Shown: positions 33,801-45,179 of the stretch, piece after piece | How the letters are laid out: the number at the start of each line of letters is the position of its first letter | How positions within the stretch are numbered: the first letter of the stretch is position 1 | Origin: Ancylostoma caninum | Lineage: Eukaryota; Nematoda; Chromadorea; Rhabditida; Ancylostomatidae | Direction of reading: 5' to 3' | Assembly (NCBI GenBank): GCA_037903475.1 | Contig: JBAJFG010000562.1 | Span: 1,674,001-1,738,000, forward strand | DNA length: 64,000 bases | The notes under the pieces: model-generated | The model's database searches: none | Seen by the model: the letters and a program-made list of their open reading frames with translations, nothing else | Told to the model about the DNA's origin: nothing | Translations under genes and position numbers: made by a program

Positions 33801-36800
33801 TCATAACAACAAATTTTAATGAAAGTTTTCTTGGAGACTTGTACTTTTCATTTCAATGAAGTACTTGTTATTTAAGTTCCGCAGCTTTGCGTAATGGTTG
33901 ATTAAATAAAGGATATTGATGTATCTGCTGCTGGTAACTTGTATAATATTTAGGTCCTGACTACCTGTGTACAATTCCTAGAGCCCGCTTTCATCATCTT
34001 TCATCATACGGAAAACATGCATATTGATCACTTGCTGAGAATTCTGAGGGTTTTTCTCTCTTCAAGACACTTGACTGTACAAGCTGTTGAACAGCAACAG
34101 GTTTATTCATCTCGCACTGGAGCTGTTGCGAAAATCCGTTACCTCGTATGGCATTATTCTACTAACGGTCCAATATTCCTCACCTAAAACAACTAAAACC
34201 ACCAAAATCCATTAAGGTAAGTCCCGGTGGGTGGGAATACCGTTCATAAGAGGATATATAACCCAGGACAGATTTAGCTATCCTGTGTAACCCTAAGGGC
34301 GCCACACAACCTGATCAGCAAAAGCATCGATCAATTTTTGCGACAGCTTCACTGCAAGATGAATGGATCGCTGCCTTTCAAAAGCTTAGACACAAAATGG
34401 TTTTGGAAAAATGGCGGAAGTAAACGCAGGCAATCAATATACACATTTTGCAGACGACAAAACGGAGCACCTATAATATCCATACAGACAGTCACGCGCT
34501 AAATGATTCGCTTCTAGCGGCAGGCATACCATTACCCTCTACCTAACCAAATATCACGCTAAATCGCAAATCAGAATAAAATGGAGACTAGTAGAGAAAG
34601 CATAGCACAACGTCTGTTTTTCAAAATGAACTTTTCATAAAGGCGGCAATAGTAGTTATCCTACTTTTCTGGAAACATCAGCAGCAACTCTTCAGAAGAT
34701 TCAAAGAACGCTGCTATACATGGCAACCATACCGCTCTGTAACCGCAGGCAGGCCACATTTGCGCCCTCTCCCAGGCTATCCCAGCAAAATATTTTCCAA
34801 TAAGCCATGAATAACAAGCTCCGCATCATAGAAAGCCTCTGCAGCTTTAAGAGGCTGAAGCTCCTTAGACTAATGCATAAAACCTGTAGAATCTCGGCTC
34901 GGCTTTGCTCAGGATTTCAACGTAGTTGATTTCCGTCTGAAATCAAACAATCAAGGTGTTCGCGCGAGCAAGTCACGATGAATATTCGAACAATTCAGAC
35001 GCTCTTTTATTTGAATATATAAGAGGATATCCAGAGAAACCCAAGAGGCGGAAAACTCGAATGTTTCACGAAGTGATTTTAAATACCAGTATTTGAAAAT
35101 CTATTCACCCATATGTCACATCACCAGTTAAAATTTGCTTCGACAAGGAGTTGAGATCAAAAAACAGACTAGGGAAATTAAAAAGTCCCACATATCCCTC
35201 CTAACTATGATAATTAGCGACAACTCTCGCTATGCGGACCATCAGGATGTGGAACGTTGTATCTGTCAAGGGAGGAGCAGCCGAGTTCTCCGATTGGTCC
35301 GAAGGAATTGTCCAATCAGAGAGCTGAGCAATGCCGCCATTCCTGCCTGATACAACGATCCAAACTCGGTTACCTCAGTCATGAACAAGGTAAAGTAGCC
35401 GCGATCGGTAGCGGTCTTAGGGGATAAGAAAGGGGTGTGGGGATATTTTTCAAATATTTATTTTTAGTTCTGCGAAATTCGAACAGGGTCGACGCATGCC
35501 TTTTCCAACTCTGATGAGTGTGAGGAGGAACGCAGCCCCAGTAACCTGGTAGGTCGAAGTAGACGGCCACTTTTAAACGTAGTCGCCTTCCACCATTGTT
35601 GCTGCCATTCTCCGCAGAGGGGGGGGAGAGGGGGGGGGGCGTCTAAAAATACGCTTCCCATCCATGCATTTCGGTTTACAAGCCGAATTTTTGCTGCAAA
35701 GTTAATGGAAAACGAAATCCAAGCAGATTAATCACTATAGTTCAGATCCACAGTAGATAATAAATCCAACCATGTAGGGTAACTGGATGTGGCTCGCTTC
35801 CATTTAGCTAATCCTGGAAAATCCGAGTCTACCACATCGCTATAAAAAACTACTCACTGCCACTTTCTTTAGTATTGAAAAAAAACCTTGGATTTTCCTA
35901 CTTATCTCGACACATTCCCAAAGCAGGCAAATACCCAAATTACGCAGAACAGAGCTCCACATCCTCCATGCTCATTCTCCGCAACAAAACTAGTTTAAAG
36001 GTGTGCACGATTTCGCAATCGTTAGCTAGGAGCACAACTGTTGCACTTCACTCGGATTCATCTACGAACCTCGCTCTCAGCGGCTTATCAAGCAAATGCA
36101 GCCGCTGTCGCGTCAGCACACTGTCTGCCCTTCAGACAGCGCAAAACAACATTACTTTTTTACAGAATGCACTTTCTACTAGGCGCACATTCACTGAAAA
36201 GAATGTCCTGCATGACTTCAATCGAACACTCCTAATCAGACGCTACATTCCGTTACTTTTTACTTGTTCTGCTCTAAGAAAAAGCTTCTGAAGAGGATTC
36301 GAACAGGACGATGTCAGCAACAGGTGAAAACATGCACCCTCCAGAACTTCGACAACCAGGTATACCATGCACCCGAGCATAAATTGCACTTCCCGTATGC
36401 ATAAAGAAAGCTAAGCATACAAAATAGCGCCAGTTATTGTCAACATCTCATATTACTAGTGTAATAACACAACCAGGAACTATGAGATGCTTAAAGGGTA
36501 AACTGATACTTTTTTTTTAAATAACACAACATCGCTGATTAATTCTAGGACTAGAACATCATAAATCGTCATTTTTTCATAACTGTGCAGCAGAAACAGT
36601 GCCCAAAAACCGAGATACATCGAGGTCAGAGCCTGTTTTCAGGCATGGCCATCTCTCCGTTACCCTTCTGCTGTCATTCTCCCCTCAAGTGCTGCTGAAA
36701 GCTTGCAGCTGTTAGCAGCAATAGAGGTGGGGAACGCGGCAAACGGTAAAAGAGAAGCACACCAAAAAAGGCTTCTGCATCGATATATTGCGGTGTTTGG

Positions 36801-39800
36801 GCCATGTTCTTGTTGCAAGTCATGAGACGAGCTCTTTGAACTTATCGGCAGATTTCACGTAAACACAGAATTAACTAAAGAGAATGCAGATCGCTTACGA
36901 CCTCAAAAACCAAGGATTATGCCCAATAAACCTACAAAATTTTGACGTTAGTGGTGAAAAGTCACAGGGAATGGAACTATTCAAGTCTACTAACGTGAAA
37001 ACAAATGTGGGTAAGATTTTGAAATAAGCAGCACAAAGAACGAATATTCAAAGGTAAACAAACAACCACGAGCCCGTTGGTGAAAAGGAGACTAAGAGAA
37101 CGAAAAAACGCCGACCATATGCCTAGCACGGTTCGTTTCAAAACCAAGCTAGAGGCGGAGCACTCTATGCGCGCGTGGCGGCTCGCTACGGATTCTTTCA
37201 AATCATCTGATTCATTGAAAATCAATGCAATCATTCCCATTCCTCTACACCATACTGATAAAATGCACCCGGCAAGTCTTCTCTCCTCAAGAAATGTAGC
37301 GACCCTTCCAAAATAAGCTCCACCTATGGCCAAATTATTGGAACATACAATCAGTCTTTTCATGAAGCAAAGCTTCTATTCTACATTTTAGAGCATTCTA
37401 TGCTACATCCCGGACTTAATGGAGCCTAGCTAAGCCATTTAAATAGCACTTGCACATGCTCGGTAGCCAACGAAAAGCGAATATTTTAATTTATTAAATT
37501 CAAAGTCACATTCAGAGCCCTATTCAAAAACAAATTCGAATATTCGAAAAACTGAAAGCCGTACAGCCCTTCTCATGTTTCCTCTACTACTGTACTGCTC
37601 CGTCTTTTTGAAACACTCAAATTTCCTACTTAGTTGTGATTAAAAACTCGGATCCTAACACATCTACTAGTAAAATTACCCGATATTAGCCATATCCCTA
37701 AAATTTCCGGATTTCACAAAAGTCTGTAACTAACTACAAACAAACTTCTAAGTGGTCCCTAGCGCGGATAAAATTTATTTACTAACTCCCAACTAACAGG
37801 AAACGATGAAAACCTAGTGCTAACTAATTATAACCTGAGCAGCAATTACAGGTAATTGAGTGTAAAAATAACAAGGCATTGACGTAACAAAAAGTCCAGC
37901 CGATTAAAAATGTAGTTAACTTGGGTGCTGCTTTAAAGAACGAACACAAAGTGATATCTGTCACAACAATTCCAAAACGCCACATACAGTTTATAGAATA
38001 TATGCTTCGATTACGTCATAATTATAGGTTATACTAATTCGTAGGTTGAGGTTAATACGGAAGTGAGATGCAGCTAGCGATAACAGGGAATATGTACAGA
38101 AAATCCATGTTTTTCGTTCTACGGATTTAGCAATAAAAATAATTAATCGGACGAGTTCTACGTAATCCTGTCATCCCACTATACCCATAAGCGCTCAGCT
38201 GACGCTTCCTCACAACTGGTCATTCCAGAATCAACGTTCACTGCCAGAAATTTTGCACGTCGATCACACACACTAAGGCATATTCTCTGTCATTTTGTAT
38301 TTTCTGGCTCTTCAGTGCTATAACGAGCGACAAGTCATAGTTCATGCGTGCAGCTCGAGTCGCTCCACAGCCTCGACAGGAAAAACCACGAAAAATCGAT
38401 GCTGCAACAGAAACTCTCCCTCAGCAAGTACATCAGCAGCTGCAGCAGCAGCAGCAGTAACACGCACACCCTCTAATATTGTTAAGCCTCGTTTATTGGC
38501 CAATAATACCGGCTACGGGAAAGAAGCCATTTCTATTTAAATTTTTTGATAGGCATTCTTAAAAAAGTATAGAAAGAGCGATATGATTAGTTGGCATAAT
38601 GTCACAGCAAAATGGTCAAGGTTGAGACCTTCTGCTCAAACTGGATTTAACAAAGTTCAATGGGTTCCTGTGCGGATCCAATTTTTCTTCTGTAAGGCGC
38701 AAATCAGCCCATTTAGCTCCCGAAACGAAAGTGCAAGTAATTTACTGCGCCCAAAGAGATGAATAGGTTATTTCGCATAGCATGAATTGGGAGAGTTATT
38801 CCTCCACGGGATGGGCTGCGCCTCACTCTACTACCCCAAGCTAGTCTCTCAGAAATCTTGGAAAGAGAACTTAGTTTTCATGTAATTGCGGCGTGAACGA
38901 AGGTAGGGCGTGGCCAATGACCTGCGACTGGCCCATTCAAACGGTTTTCCGGCCGCTCCTTACCGCCAACTCGTCCATATGGTCGTGCCACATACAGATT
39001 GGAGCAATACACAGAAAGGGCGGTGCAGCCGACCTCTGCGATTCGTCAACAAGTCCTACTAACCTATCGCAATGCTCGTCAGCACCACTCTCTTCAAATA
39101 CAACGCTTCACACGAATGGATGAGCTTCCGGACAATCGACACAAAAGGGCGGGGCAGTCGCTTGAATGGGCCAATCACAGAACACTGATAACACCTCATT
39201 TTCCCTCACGACCAGACACACCCAAGTACGTGCAGGTGTGAACCTTTCTCAAATCTCCTAACCGAGAATAAATGACTGCTATAAGAACTCTGAGCTATTT
39301 GATAAGACTTGTACACACAAACACCCATAAGATGTGACTTTCATTTCCAAAAAAAAAGTACATGCAACGGGTAAACCATGAACATTCCCGAATTTTTTCT
39401 CCAAAAGAATTTCGCAGAATTTTGGGGAAGATAGCGGAAAAAACACGCTGATCAGAACTGAATAAGTAAACTTTACGACGACAAGTTCCATGAATACTCT
39501 ATTCATCCGCTTGTTTTTAAACACTAACAGAAAGAGCGACCACATCCAAAATAGATGAAGTGTTGGGAGTGTTGATTAGTCCTTTCTTTTTGTGTCTTTT
39601 GCAGAGAAAGTAAACATAAGTCGACATTTCGATCACAATAGATCGTATTTCTTCCTTGTTCTCAACATTTCCTTGTCCTCTAAAAACAAGGAAATGCCAA
39701 GAGCAAAGAGGATACCTTTAAGAAAGTAACATTTACCCTACAATAACAAGGAAGTCGATATTTGGCGAAGAATACCGTGAAACTTTGAAAACAACAAAAA

Positions 39801-42800
39801 CATTCAATGAACCGACAGCTTAGTCATAAAAATGCAGAAAGAATTTTAAAAAAAGGCATGAATTATGAATAATCAAAATTGAAAAGTAGGAAATCTGTAC
39901 TTATAACCAAGCCTATAACTTGTAGGAGAGCTGTACTTCCAAGCAAAACAAAACAGAAAACTTCTGAAGCAAACCTTCCTTCAGAGGCTGCTAGCCTAGT
40001 CCCTTCCTAACTCTTATCGGCATCACATTGCTTGAAATGCCAACGAAGAGTACGTTGCTAGCACGAGACAATCGATTAACATAAGCTGCACAGTGCCCAA
40101 CGGAATGATTCACAGCTCGAAGAATTCCATTCTACTTGTAAAACAAAGAACAGAAGAAGAAAACAAAAAGCACAAAAAAGGAGTTGGTGAGGTGGGTGAG
40201 ACTACAAAACTTGATTAACACATTCACGACAGGTCCTATTTAATGCGCACTAACATATGGGACATGCCCGCACAAGATGAATACATACCCTGATCACCCA
40301 CTACCGCTATCAATCAATACGGACGAGTCAGAGTGATATAATCAAAAAAAAAAAAAAAAAAAAACGAGAAAGCAGGGTTCTGAATCAAGGTTTCAGGTTA
40401 TCTGGCCAGAAATGCCGCAGAAAGAATCATCCAGGAAGGAAAAGACAACACACAAGGAAACAATGTAGTTAAAGCACCACTCAGCCAGATTTACATGAGC
40501 ATTTGCAAAAATACTGAAGGCGTTGCGATAGCTGGAGCAAAAATAATTGAAATAACTGGATGCCATGGCTACTTCGTTGATTTTTAATGGAAAAGTTTCG
40601 CTAAGAAAAAGCTTTAGATAGAAATAAGATAGGAAAAAAGCGGCGGAGAAGCTGGAAAAGTTCAGAACGAAACCAAGAGATGAAATGGGACCAGTTAGCT
40701 CATCCGATTGGTCCTTGAAAGCACAGATAAACTCCCAGAGCAAGGAAATGTGCTTGAAACTTGACCCAGAATTTCTTCTGTGAACTTGCTCTGCTCAGAA
40801 TCTTTGATGTCATACAAGTAAACACGTTATGAACAAGCAGGGTATTCTGAAATTGCCTTTTAATTAAATGTTCCCCAAACAAGCTTACTGACGCAATAAT
40901 CAGTTGATTTGTACCAAGTAAACACTCTTCTATGAAAGCAACGCAGCTATTAAGATAGAATAAAGAAACATCCTATCAAAATCCTAACCGTCACGCTTGT
41001 AGACACACATAAACAGCTGACATATAAATAAACACGTCACAGGTTTCATTCGAGGCAATTTGTTTAAAAATGTTTCAAAACAAGGAAACGTTAAAACTAA
41101 CCACATCAAACATCAAGAAGTTCGCTAAAGACTGTAACAATACTGTAAGTAACAATTAATGAAACAGAAGAGTAAAAACCTATAAGAATGAAAACCTATA
41201 ATTGATAGAGATCATAAATAGAAAGAAATGAAGTATCTAAAAGGGTAATTTACTCAAATACCCCTCGACCGAATGAATGAAAATTAGAAGAAGAAACCCA
41301 TTAAGCTGTTTACTGAGAGCTCCAGTCCAAAGATATCATTTAGCCGCAATCAACATAAAGTGGCGCACACCCCCGCTCCATATTAGGCATTAGTTTGATT
41401 TCAAAAAAGAAGACCAAAAAACAAATGTGCGAAAAGCTCTAGGTAGTTGGAAAGTCCTCTAACCTGACGTCAACTGAATCTTTGTAGTGCACGTCATTCT
41501 CAATTAGCTAAGTTCTTGCCACACACACACACACAGCATGTTAGAAAATAGCAATTTCAGAGAAATCTGCGTAAATAGCAATTATCCTTACGTGACTTCA
41601 TAATAAGATCTCTACCTAATTACAGTGTATCTCGCGGTGACCCTCAAAAATACTGAAACAACAGACACATGGCAAACAAAGATAAGATGGTTTTCTTCGC
41701 TATCTAATTTGAAAAAGGTCGCTAAGGAGCGGCCAAAGTGAAATTTTTTGATGTGAAATAAAATGGTGAGGCCTCATGTCCGGCAGAATAATGTTTATAT
41801 TCAGCAAAATTATCTTTCCAGCGTGTAGAAACAATAAAAAACATTTTACCCATAGAAATAACTGCATAATGATTGCTCTAGTGGGTTGGAATAGAAGTAA
41901 AACCGCTAAACTTGAACATCGACGACTCCATTCGTTCGTCAGAGCTTCTTCCAATGAAAAGGACACCCAAAGCCAAATAATATGGGGACACCCTTTAGAA
42001 TCAGCCACATAACCCGAATCATAAGAATTTTGTCGAAAAACTAGTCCTGCAATAATTTTCTCACACAAAGCTCCTACCCAACAACAAGATGCACGCTCAT
42101 ATCGGCTTCCAGCTTATGAAAAAAGTAGTCGAGAGCGAGGTCGATAGTCGCCCTTAGTCAGCAACAACAAAAAACGCTTTAAAACAATGTTCAGCACCAC
42201 GAAAATAACCCACCGAATAACATGAAACAAACAGATTTTCCACTTCGGAAACTGTTTTTCCTGGAAGTCCAAGTTAAAAGAACTAGCCGATCAGCAGCTG
42301 AATTAATAAGTTCAAAACAATTCTGCAAATGGAAACGATTTTCAAAGATGCGAGGCCTCTTGCAGGGAAAAACTCTAATTTTATTAATGAAAAATGAGAA
42401 TAATCGAAATATCTGTGATCTGATTAGCAAGAATCTGAGCTGAAGTCGAGAAAACTGCGAAGGAGATGAGTTTGAGCTAGCTTGGACAAGGAATCGACAC
42501 TCAGCTTATCTCTGCTATCCTCCCTCGTAATCTTACAATTGCTGTTTATAATGAAATTCAGAGAATACTCCTGCAGAATCATAATAGTGGGCAATCCCGC
42601 CGGCTTCCATATAAAATTCGGTTGAAGCTCGCGTAAATCGTGTGTTTTCAAGATCGGTGGATCCGGCTTGGATTTCGGTTAGATTCCGTTGATTTTTCAG
42701 CCGCATTCCTCATGTTTTTCTCCAGAATTTATGCGGAAACAACTGGTTTAGAGAACGAGTACTGATCAACATTAGGGGCAATGATCGTAAAAGGAAAAGT

Positions 42801-44162
42801 AGCAGAATAAGAATCGGATTCGTCTGGCTTTAGCCGCGAAGCGGATGAAAGCTCGGAGGCGGAATAAACAGGAAGTCTATAACTGGGATCGTGGAAATGG
42901 GAGCGAAAATCTACGATATAATGTCATCGGCCAAACTTTCACGCAGATAAACTTGACAAGGCTGTCAGGTAGACAAATTTAACGTTCAAGTCACCTAGAT
43001 AATTTCCCTAGCCAAATTCTTATGTCTAGGAGATAGCTAAGAACTGTGGGTGTTGTAGGACCCTGCAGGAGATGATTAAGCGGGCTCGAGAGGCTAAAGA
43101 ACGAAAATGAGGGAACAAAATGAAGAAAATAGCCTCAAAATAAATGAAACAATATGCACCAGTATGGTTTACACTTGACTCGACGGATTCGACTCCGAAC
43201 GGACAAGATAAAAAGTTATGTCCGGTGAACAGGCAGTATTACCATAAGTTATGTCCGGTGAACAGGCAGTATTACCATAACTCCTAAGCGTAACAGGTCC
43301 AAATCACATTCTCTAAACCCAAAACAGGCACCGATAGGTGATTCAACATTCGATAAAACCTGATCACCTGGCTGTTTGTAAAAAACGTGAAATACTTTTC
43401 ATTTTACGCCTAGAAATTACGATAAGACCATTAGCTAACCGGACTGAGCTTTTCATTTCATTCCTAATAGTAATAGTTCGAATGGACCGAGCTTGCTTCA
43501 GGTAAGTGGGAGCTCCGATTGTTAAAGCAATCCGAGGAGATCTATTTTTCGGTAATATCAACTAATCAGAAAGAAACAACGGAAATTGAGATATTTGACT
43601 GACTCGGTGTCAACATCATAATATCGAAACGAATTTTTGATGACCAACTTTGAAGAAGAAATAACGTGAAAGTTCGAGGAGAAATTGACAAAATAATGGC
43701 TATCAGTACAAGCAGTGAAAGGTCAAAAATATAAAACTCAAAAAATACTCACTGATTCCACTGATCAGGCGCCAATAATTGATGCTGAGGATTAGGATAC
43801 GGGACGTAGTGCGGATGCAACGGCGGAACCCGGTCCGGCGATCGTTGCCCCCGTCCGTAGGGGTGGTAGAGCATCGGATGTTGGTCGGGGGACCGGCTCC
43901 TGTGCGTCGACGGGGTCTCGGGCCATCCGCCGCTCCAACCCTCGTACGACGGCATCTGATGCACATTCGGAAGCGATCCGCCGAGCTGATTCCACTGCGG
44001 CGGATGCAGCGACGTCGACGGCGACGGAATCGCTTGCGTCTCGGTGCTGGTGATCTGTCGAACCTCACGCATGATGCTGTCGAACGTGTTCACATCCTCG
44101 TTCTGCTTCCGATTCATAATCGCGATCTTCTCGGCGAACTTCCGCGGCGATGCGCTTGACAT
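15610..44162 (-). CDS. crtc-1: CREB-regulated transcription coactivator (CRTC/TORC), complete coding region in seven exons
   Basis: Exons: 44162-43753, 19772-19676, 18872-18788, 18545-18389, 18091-17965, 16325-16111 and 15835-15610. All six junctions keep frame, giving 438 residues. CRTC proteins bind the bZIP of CREB and recruit transcription machinery; kinases of the SIK/AMPK group phosphorylate them so that 14-3-3 holds them in the cytoplasm, and calcineurin reverses this. Seen here: PRKFAEKIAIMNRKQ at residues 6-20 (CREB-binding domain), GGSLPNV at 61-67, RARSDPAIN at 140-148 (kinase/14-3-3 site), a Pro/Gln/Met-rich middle, AGSLPNL at 293-299, and IPRLVLT at 375-381 leading to the activation domain. 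Intron 1 is ~24 kb. The last 16 residues read past a good GTGGGT donor, so an alternative spliced end is possible. Confidence 0.9.
16111..16325 (-). CDS. crtc-1: crtc-1 exon 6
   Basis: Acceptor CATTCAG, donor ACAG|GTGAGG, 215 bases. Opens AGSLPNLQGM, a CRTC-type SLPxL motif, and ends APTSPANNLDPSQHLQWPGN. Confidence 0.88.
17965..18091 (-). CDS. crtc-1: crtc-1 exon 5
   Basis: Acceptor CTTGTAG, donor GAG|GTATGT, 127 bases. Encodes the repeated MQSPMGSPMGSS and an acidic LDERTTPMMELSPPG stretch. Confidence 0.85.
18389..18545 (-). CDS. crtc-1: crtc-1 exon 4 (Gln/Pro-rich)
   Basis: Acceptor TTTTTTCAG, donor TATGG|GTACGT, 157 bases. Encodes GGPPQSQPPPPGMPQAQPPP and LQSPMHYQMQNYG, a Gln/Pro-rich region typical of the central part of the family. 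Confidence 0.85.
18788..18872 (-). CDS. crtc-1: crtc-1 exon 3
   Basis: Acceptor TTTTCAG, donor CCAG|GTTTGT, 85 bases. A Pro/Met/Gly-rich linker, AGPSGLGHMMPLGPP and onward. Confidence 0.8.
19676..19772 (-). CDS. crtc-1: crtc-1 exon 2 (SIK/AMPK and 14-3-3 site)
   Basis: Acceptor TTTGCAG, donor CAG|GTAGGT, 97 bases. Encodes INRARSDPAINQMSMHMIPG, equivalent to the RTNSDSALH-type site of vertebrate CRTCs. The first base completes the Gln codon begun in exon 1. Confidence 0.9.
23817..24068. mobile_element. palindromic MITE, family B, copy 1
   Basis: Begins CTCTGATAACTGTGCAGCAC and ends with its near-exact inverse GTGCTGCGCAGTTATCAGAG. Internal arms carry AGCAGCAACGGTT and AACAGTTGCTGCT, folding end to end. 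Confidence 0.8.
25860..26132. mobile_element. palindromic MITE, family B, copy 2 (decayed)
   Basis: Shares GGAACGCAGTCCGAACAG at the left and GCGTTCTTGCTGTAAAGCTA at the right with copy 1, and GCTGCCAT blocks inside. Arms are diverged. Confidence 0.6.
26683..27090 (-). pseudogene. mariner transposase remnant with one terminal repeat
   Basis: Minus-strand frames hold NNARPHITRTTKAEM, PPYSHDLASSDYHFFPV and, in another frame, LPKRWQKTINANGAYL, in the order found in mariner transposases. The frames differ, so at least two indels have occurred, and the aspartate of the DNARPH motif is Asn. The end TTAGGTTGAGTCGAAAG at 26683 looks like a mariner inverted repeat. The 5' half is missing and replaced by an unrelated C tract. 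Confidence 0.75.
30249..30734 (-). pseudogene. reverse-transcriptase-like fragment
   Basis: A 161-codon minus-strand frame contains ETNFLDLKIRLKRKEVRYSL, SFRVNRYPNRKSNIPRF and VIRIGRTCSRIEDFKSRV. This is the pattern of the region just after the RT palm in nematode retroelements, with a conserved NFLDL, an N/S-x-IP segment and R-x-x-R-x-CS...DF. The palm (YxDD box) is not present and no partner ORF was found, so it is a fragment in the crtc-1 intron. Element class is uncertain (Penelope-like or another non-LTR type). Confidence 0.45.
33256..33548. mobile_element. foldback element (~293 bp)
   Basis: Starts GGTCCGACAACTGATAACGA and ends inverted (TCGTTACGAGTTGTTGGACC). ATCTCAAATCCGTTTTC on the left matches GAAAACGGATTTGAGT on the right. 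Roughly 80% arm identity by eye. A related ATCTCGAATCCGTTTC pair occurs at 52545-52690. Confidence 0.7.
36577..36836. mobile_element. palindromic MITE, family B, copy 3 (decayed)
   Basis: Left CATAACTGTGCAGCAGAAAC and right TGTTCTTGTTGCAAGTCATG are relics of the family ends. The interior keeps CATTCTCCCCTCAA and AGCAGCAATAGAGG. Confidence 0.55.
38427..38458 (+). repeat. CAG/GCAGCA trinucleotide tract
   Basis: About ten imperfect GCA units in the crtc-1 intron. The surrounding frame translates to a short Ala run but has no splice sites. Confidence 0.8.
38885..39190. mobile_element. foldback sequence
   Basis: GACTGGCCCATTCAAACG on the left pairs with GCTTGAATGGGCCAATCAC on the right, and CTCGTCCAT pairs with ATGGATGAG nearer the centre. 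Boundaries approximate. Confidence 0.5.
40344..40363. repeat. poly(A) homopolymer
   Basis: About 20 adenines in the crtc-1 intron, possibly the tail of an old retroposed copy. Confidence 0.6.
41519..41534. repeat. short (CA)n microsatellite
   Basis: Eight CA units in crtc-1 intron 1. Confidence 0.85.
43214..43279. repeat. 33-bp tandem duplication
   Basis: Two identical 33-base units beginning AGTTATGTCCGGTGAACAGG lie head to tail, so the duplication is recent. Located 470 bp inside intron 1 from crtc-1 exon 1. Confidence 0.9.
43753..44162 (-). CDS. crtc-1: crtc-1 exon 1 (start codon, CREB-binding domain)
   Basis: ATG at 44162-44160 in context GACACGATGTC. It contains PRKFAEKIAIMNRKQNED, the conserved N-terminal coiled-coil, and GGSLPNVHQM. 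Ends CA|GTGAGT after 136 codons plus two bases. GC-rich codon use contrasts with the AT-rich intron. Confidence 0.92.
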
Positions 44163-44480
44163 CGTGTCGTCGTCGTGAGTGGCGCGACTTCAGAAGACCA
44201 GTTGGGGCTAGTCGGGGGGCAAGTTCAGGCGACTATTGACGGAATAGCATCACTGGCACGATCCTCCGTACAGCATTAATTCTAGTCGCCGCTATTGATG
44301 TGCAGAGGCGGCGGGAATACTAGAAGCCGACACGCCCCGCCCACCCGAAACAGCACGCGCGTAACCGCGCCGCCGGGTCCCGCCGCGAACGCCTGCCCGC
44401 GGTCCGTTTACACTGGACCGTTGCCAAGCGAACTCGGCTCGCATTTCACCACTTCCGGTTCAGTTTTCACGTTGTTCTTT
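44163..44480 (-). promoter_or_regulatory. crtc-1: GC-rich 5' flank of crtc-1
   Basis: The 300 bases before the crtc-1 ATG are much richer in CG than the surroundings (CCGCCGGGTCCCGCCGCG at about 44369). There is no obvious TATA box. Likely 5' UTR or proximal promoter, by position and composition only. Confidence 0.4.
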
Positions 44481-45179
44481 GGTGTTTTCTAGGTAGTTCG
44501 TAGAAATTTCGCTCTTAGAATGGTTTGTAGTACTCCAGTAGTCCTCACAAAGGTCAAAATACTCTTTGCTATACCAGCTCTTTTGTGATAGTCCCTGAGA
44601 TTTGTGGTTTTTCAGTTCTACGACTTCCTCAGCCATCTCAGATCGTTTCTCCAATCAAACTCCATGAAATTGATGTAGCCGGTCGAGAATTCATCCGTAC
44701 GATGCAGACACCTCGACTCCGAAATGACTCTTCGCCCAGAAGCAGGCGAGTTCACCATGTTTCATTTTTTTCCGTTAAATTTCCATTTTCGCTCTTTCTC
44801 GAGTTTCCAAACAGTTAGGAAGATTTTCTGGGAAATCTTGAGCAAAGCATTCGGCACTATTCGGCTAGTCTTCCTTCGTTGATATCAACAGCGAAAATTC
44901 TGTTGAAGTTCTGTCTCTCGAGTTACCTGATACGTTGATCGCGAAAATCATTCTCAGACTGTTTAGTTCTTCCCGAAAAGATAGACGAATTCCGTGACTG
45001 CAGAATGGCGGCGGGACATGGGCCTGGATTCATGAAACGAAAACCAAGCAAATCAAAGAGGTTAGCGTAATTAGTTATCCTTTATGCTACGTAGTCCTGT
45101 GAGGCGCAGGACGCGTTAGTTGGTTTGCTAGCCTAGTTTCGTCTGGTGAAGAGAAATTTATACTAGTTGCATGTGTCAG

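Larger units (their letters stand above)
19773..43752 (-). other. crtc-1: crtc-1 intron 1, ~24 kb, repeat-laden
   Basis: Bounded by GTGAGT at 43752 and TTTGCAG at 19773. It has no convincing coding exon but contains palindromic MITEs (23817, 25860, 36577), a mariner remnant (26683), a reverse-transcriptase fragment (30249), foldbacks (33256, 38885), a CAG tract, homopolymers and a 33-bp tandem repeat. Alternative first exons or enhancers could be present but cannot be seen from sequence alone. Confidence 0.8.

Noticed and set aside
38295..38540. Poly-Ala ORF from the CAG tract
   Set aside because: Microsatellite translation in an intron, with no coding context.
40393..40743. 116-codon minus-strand hydrophobic ORF
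   Set aside because: Phe/Ser-rich translation of A-rich intronic DNA, no supporting splice or domain evidence.
43779..44159. Arg-rich 126-codon plus-strand ORF
   Set aside because: Antisense shadow of crtc-1 exon 1. The Arg richness comes from the GC-rich complement.
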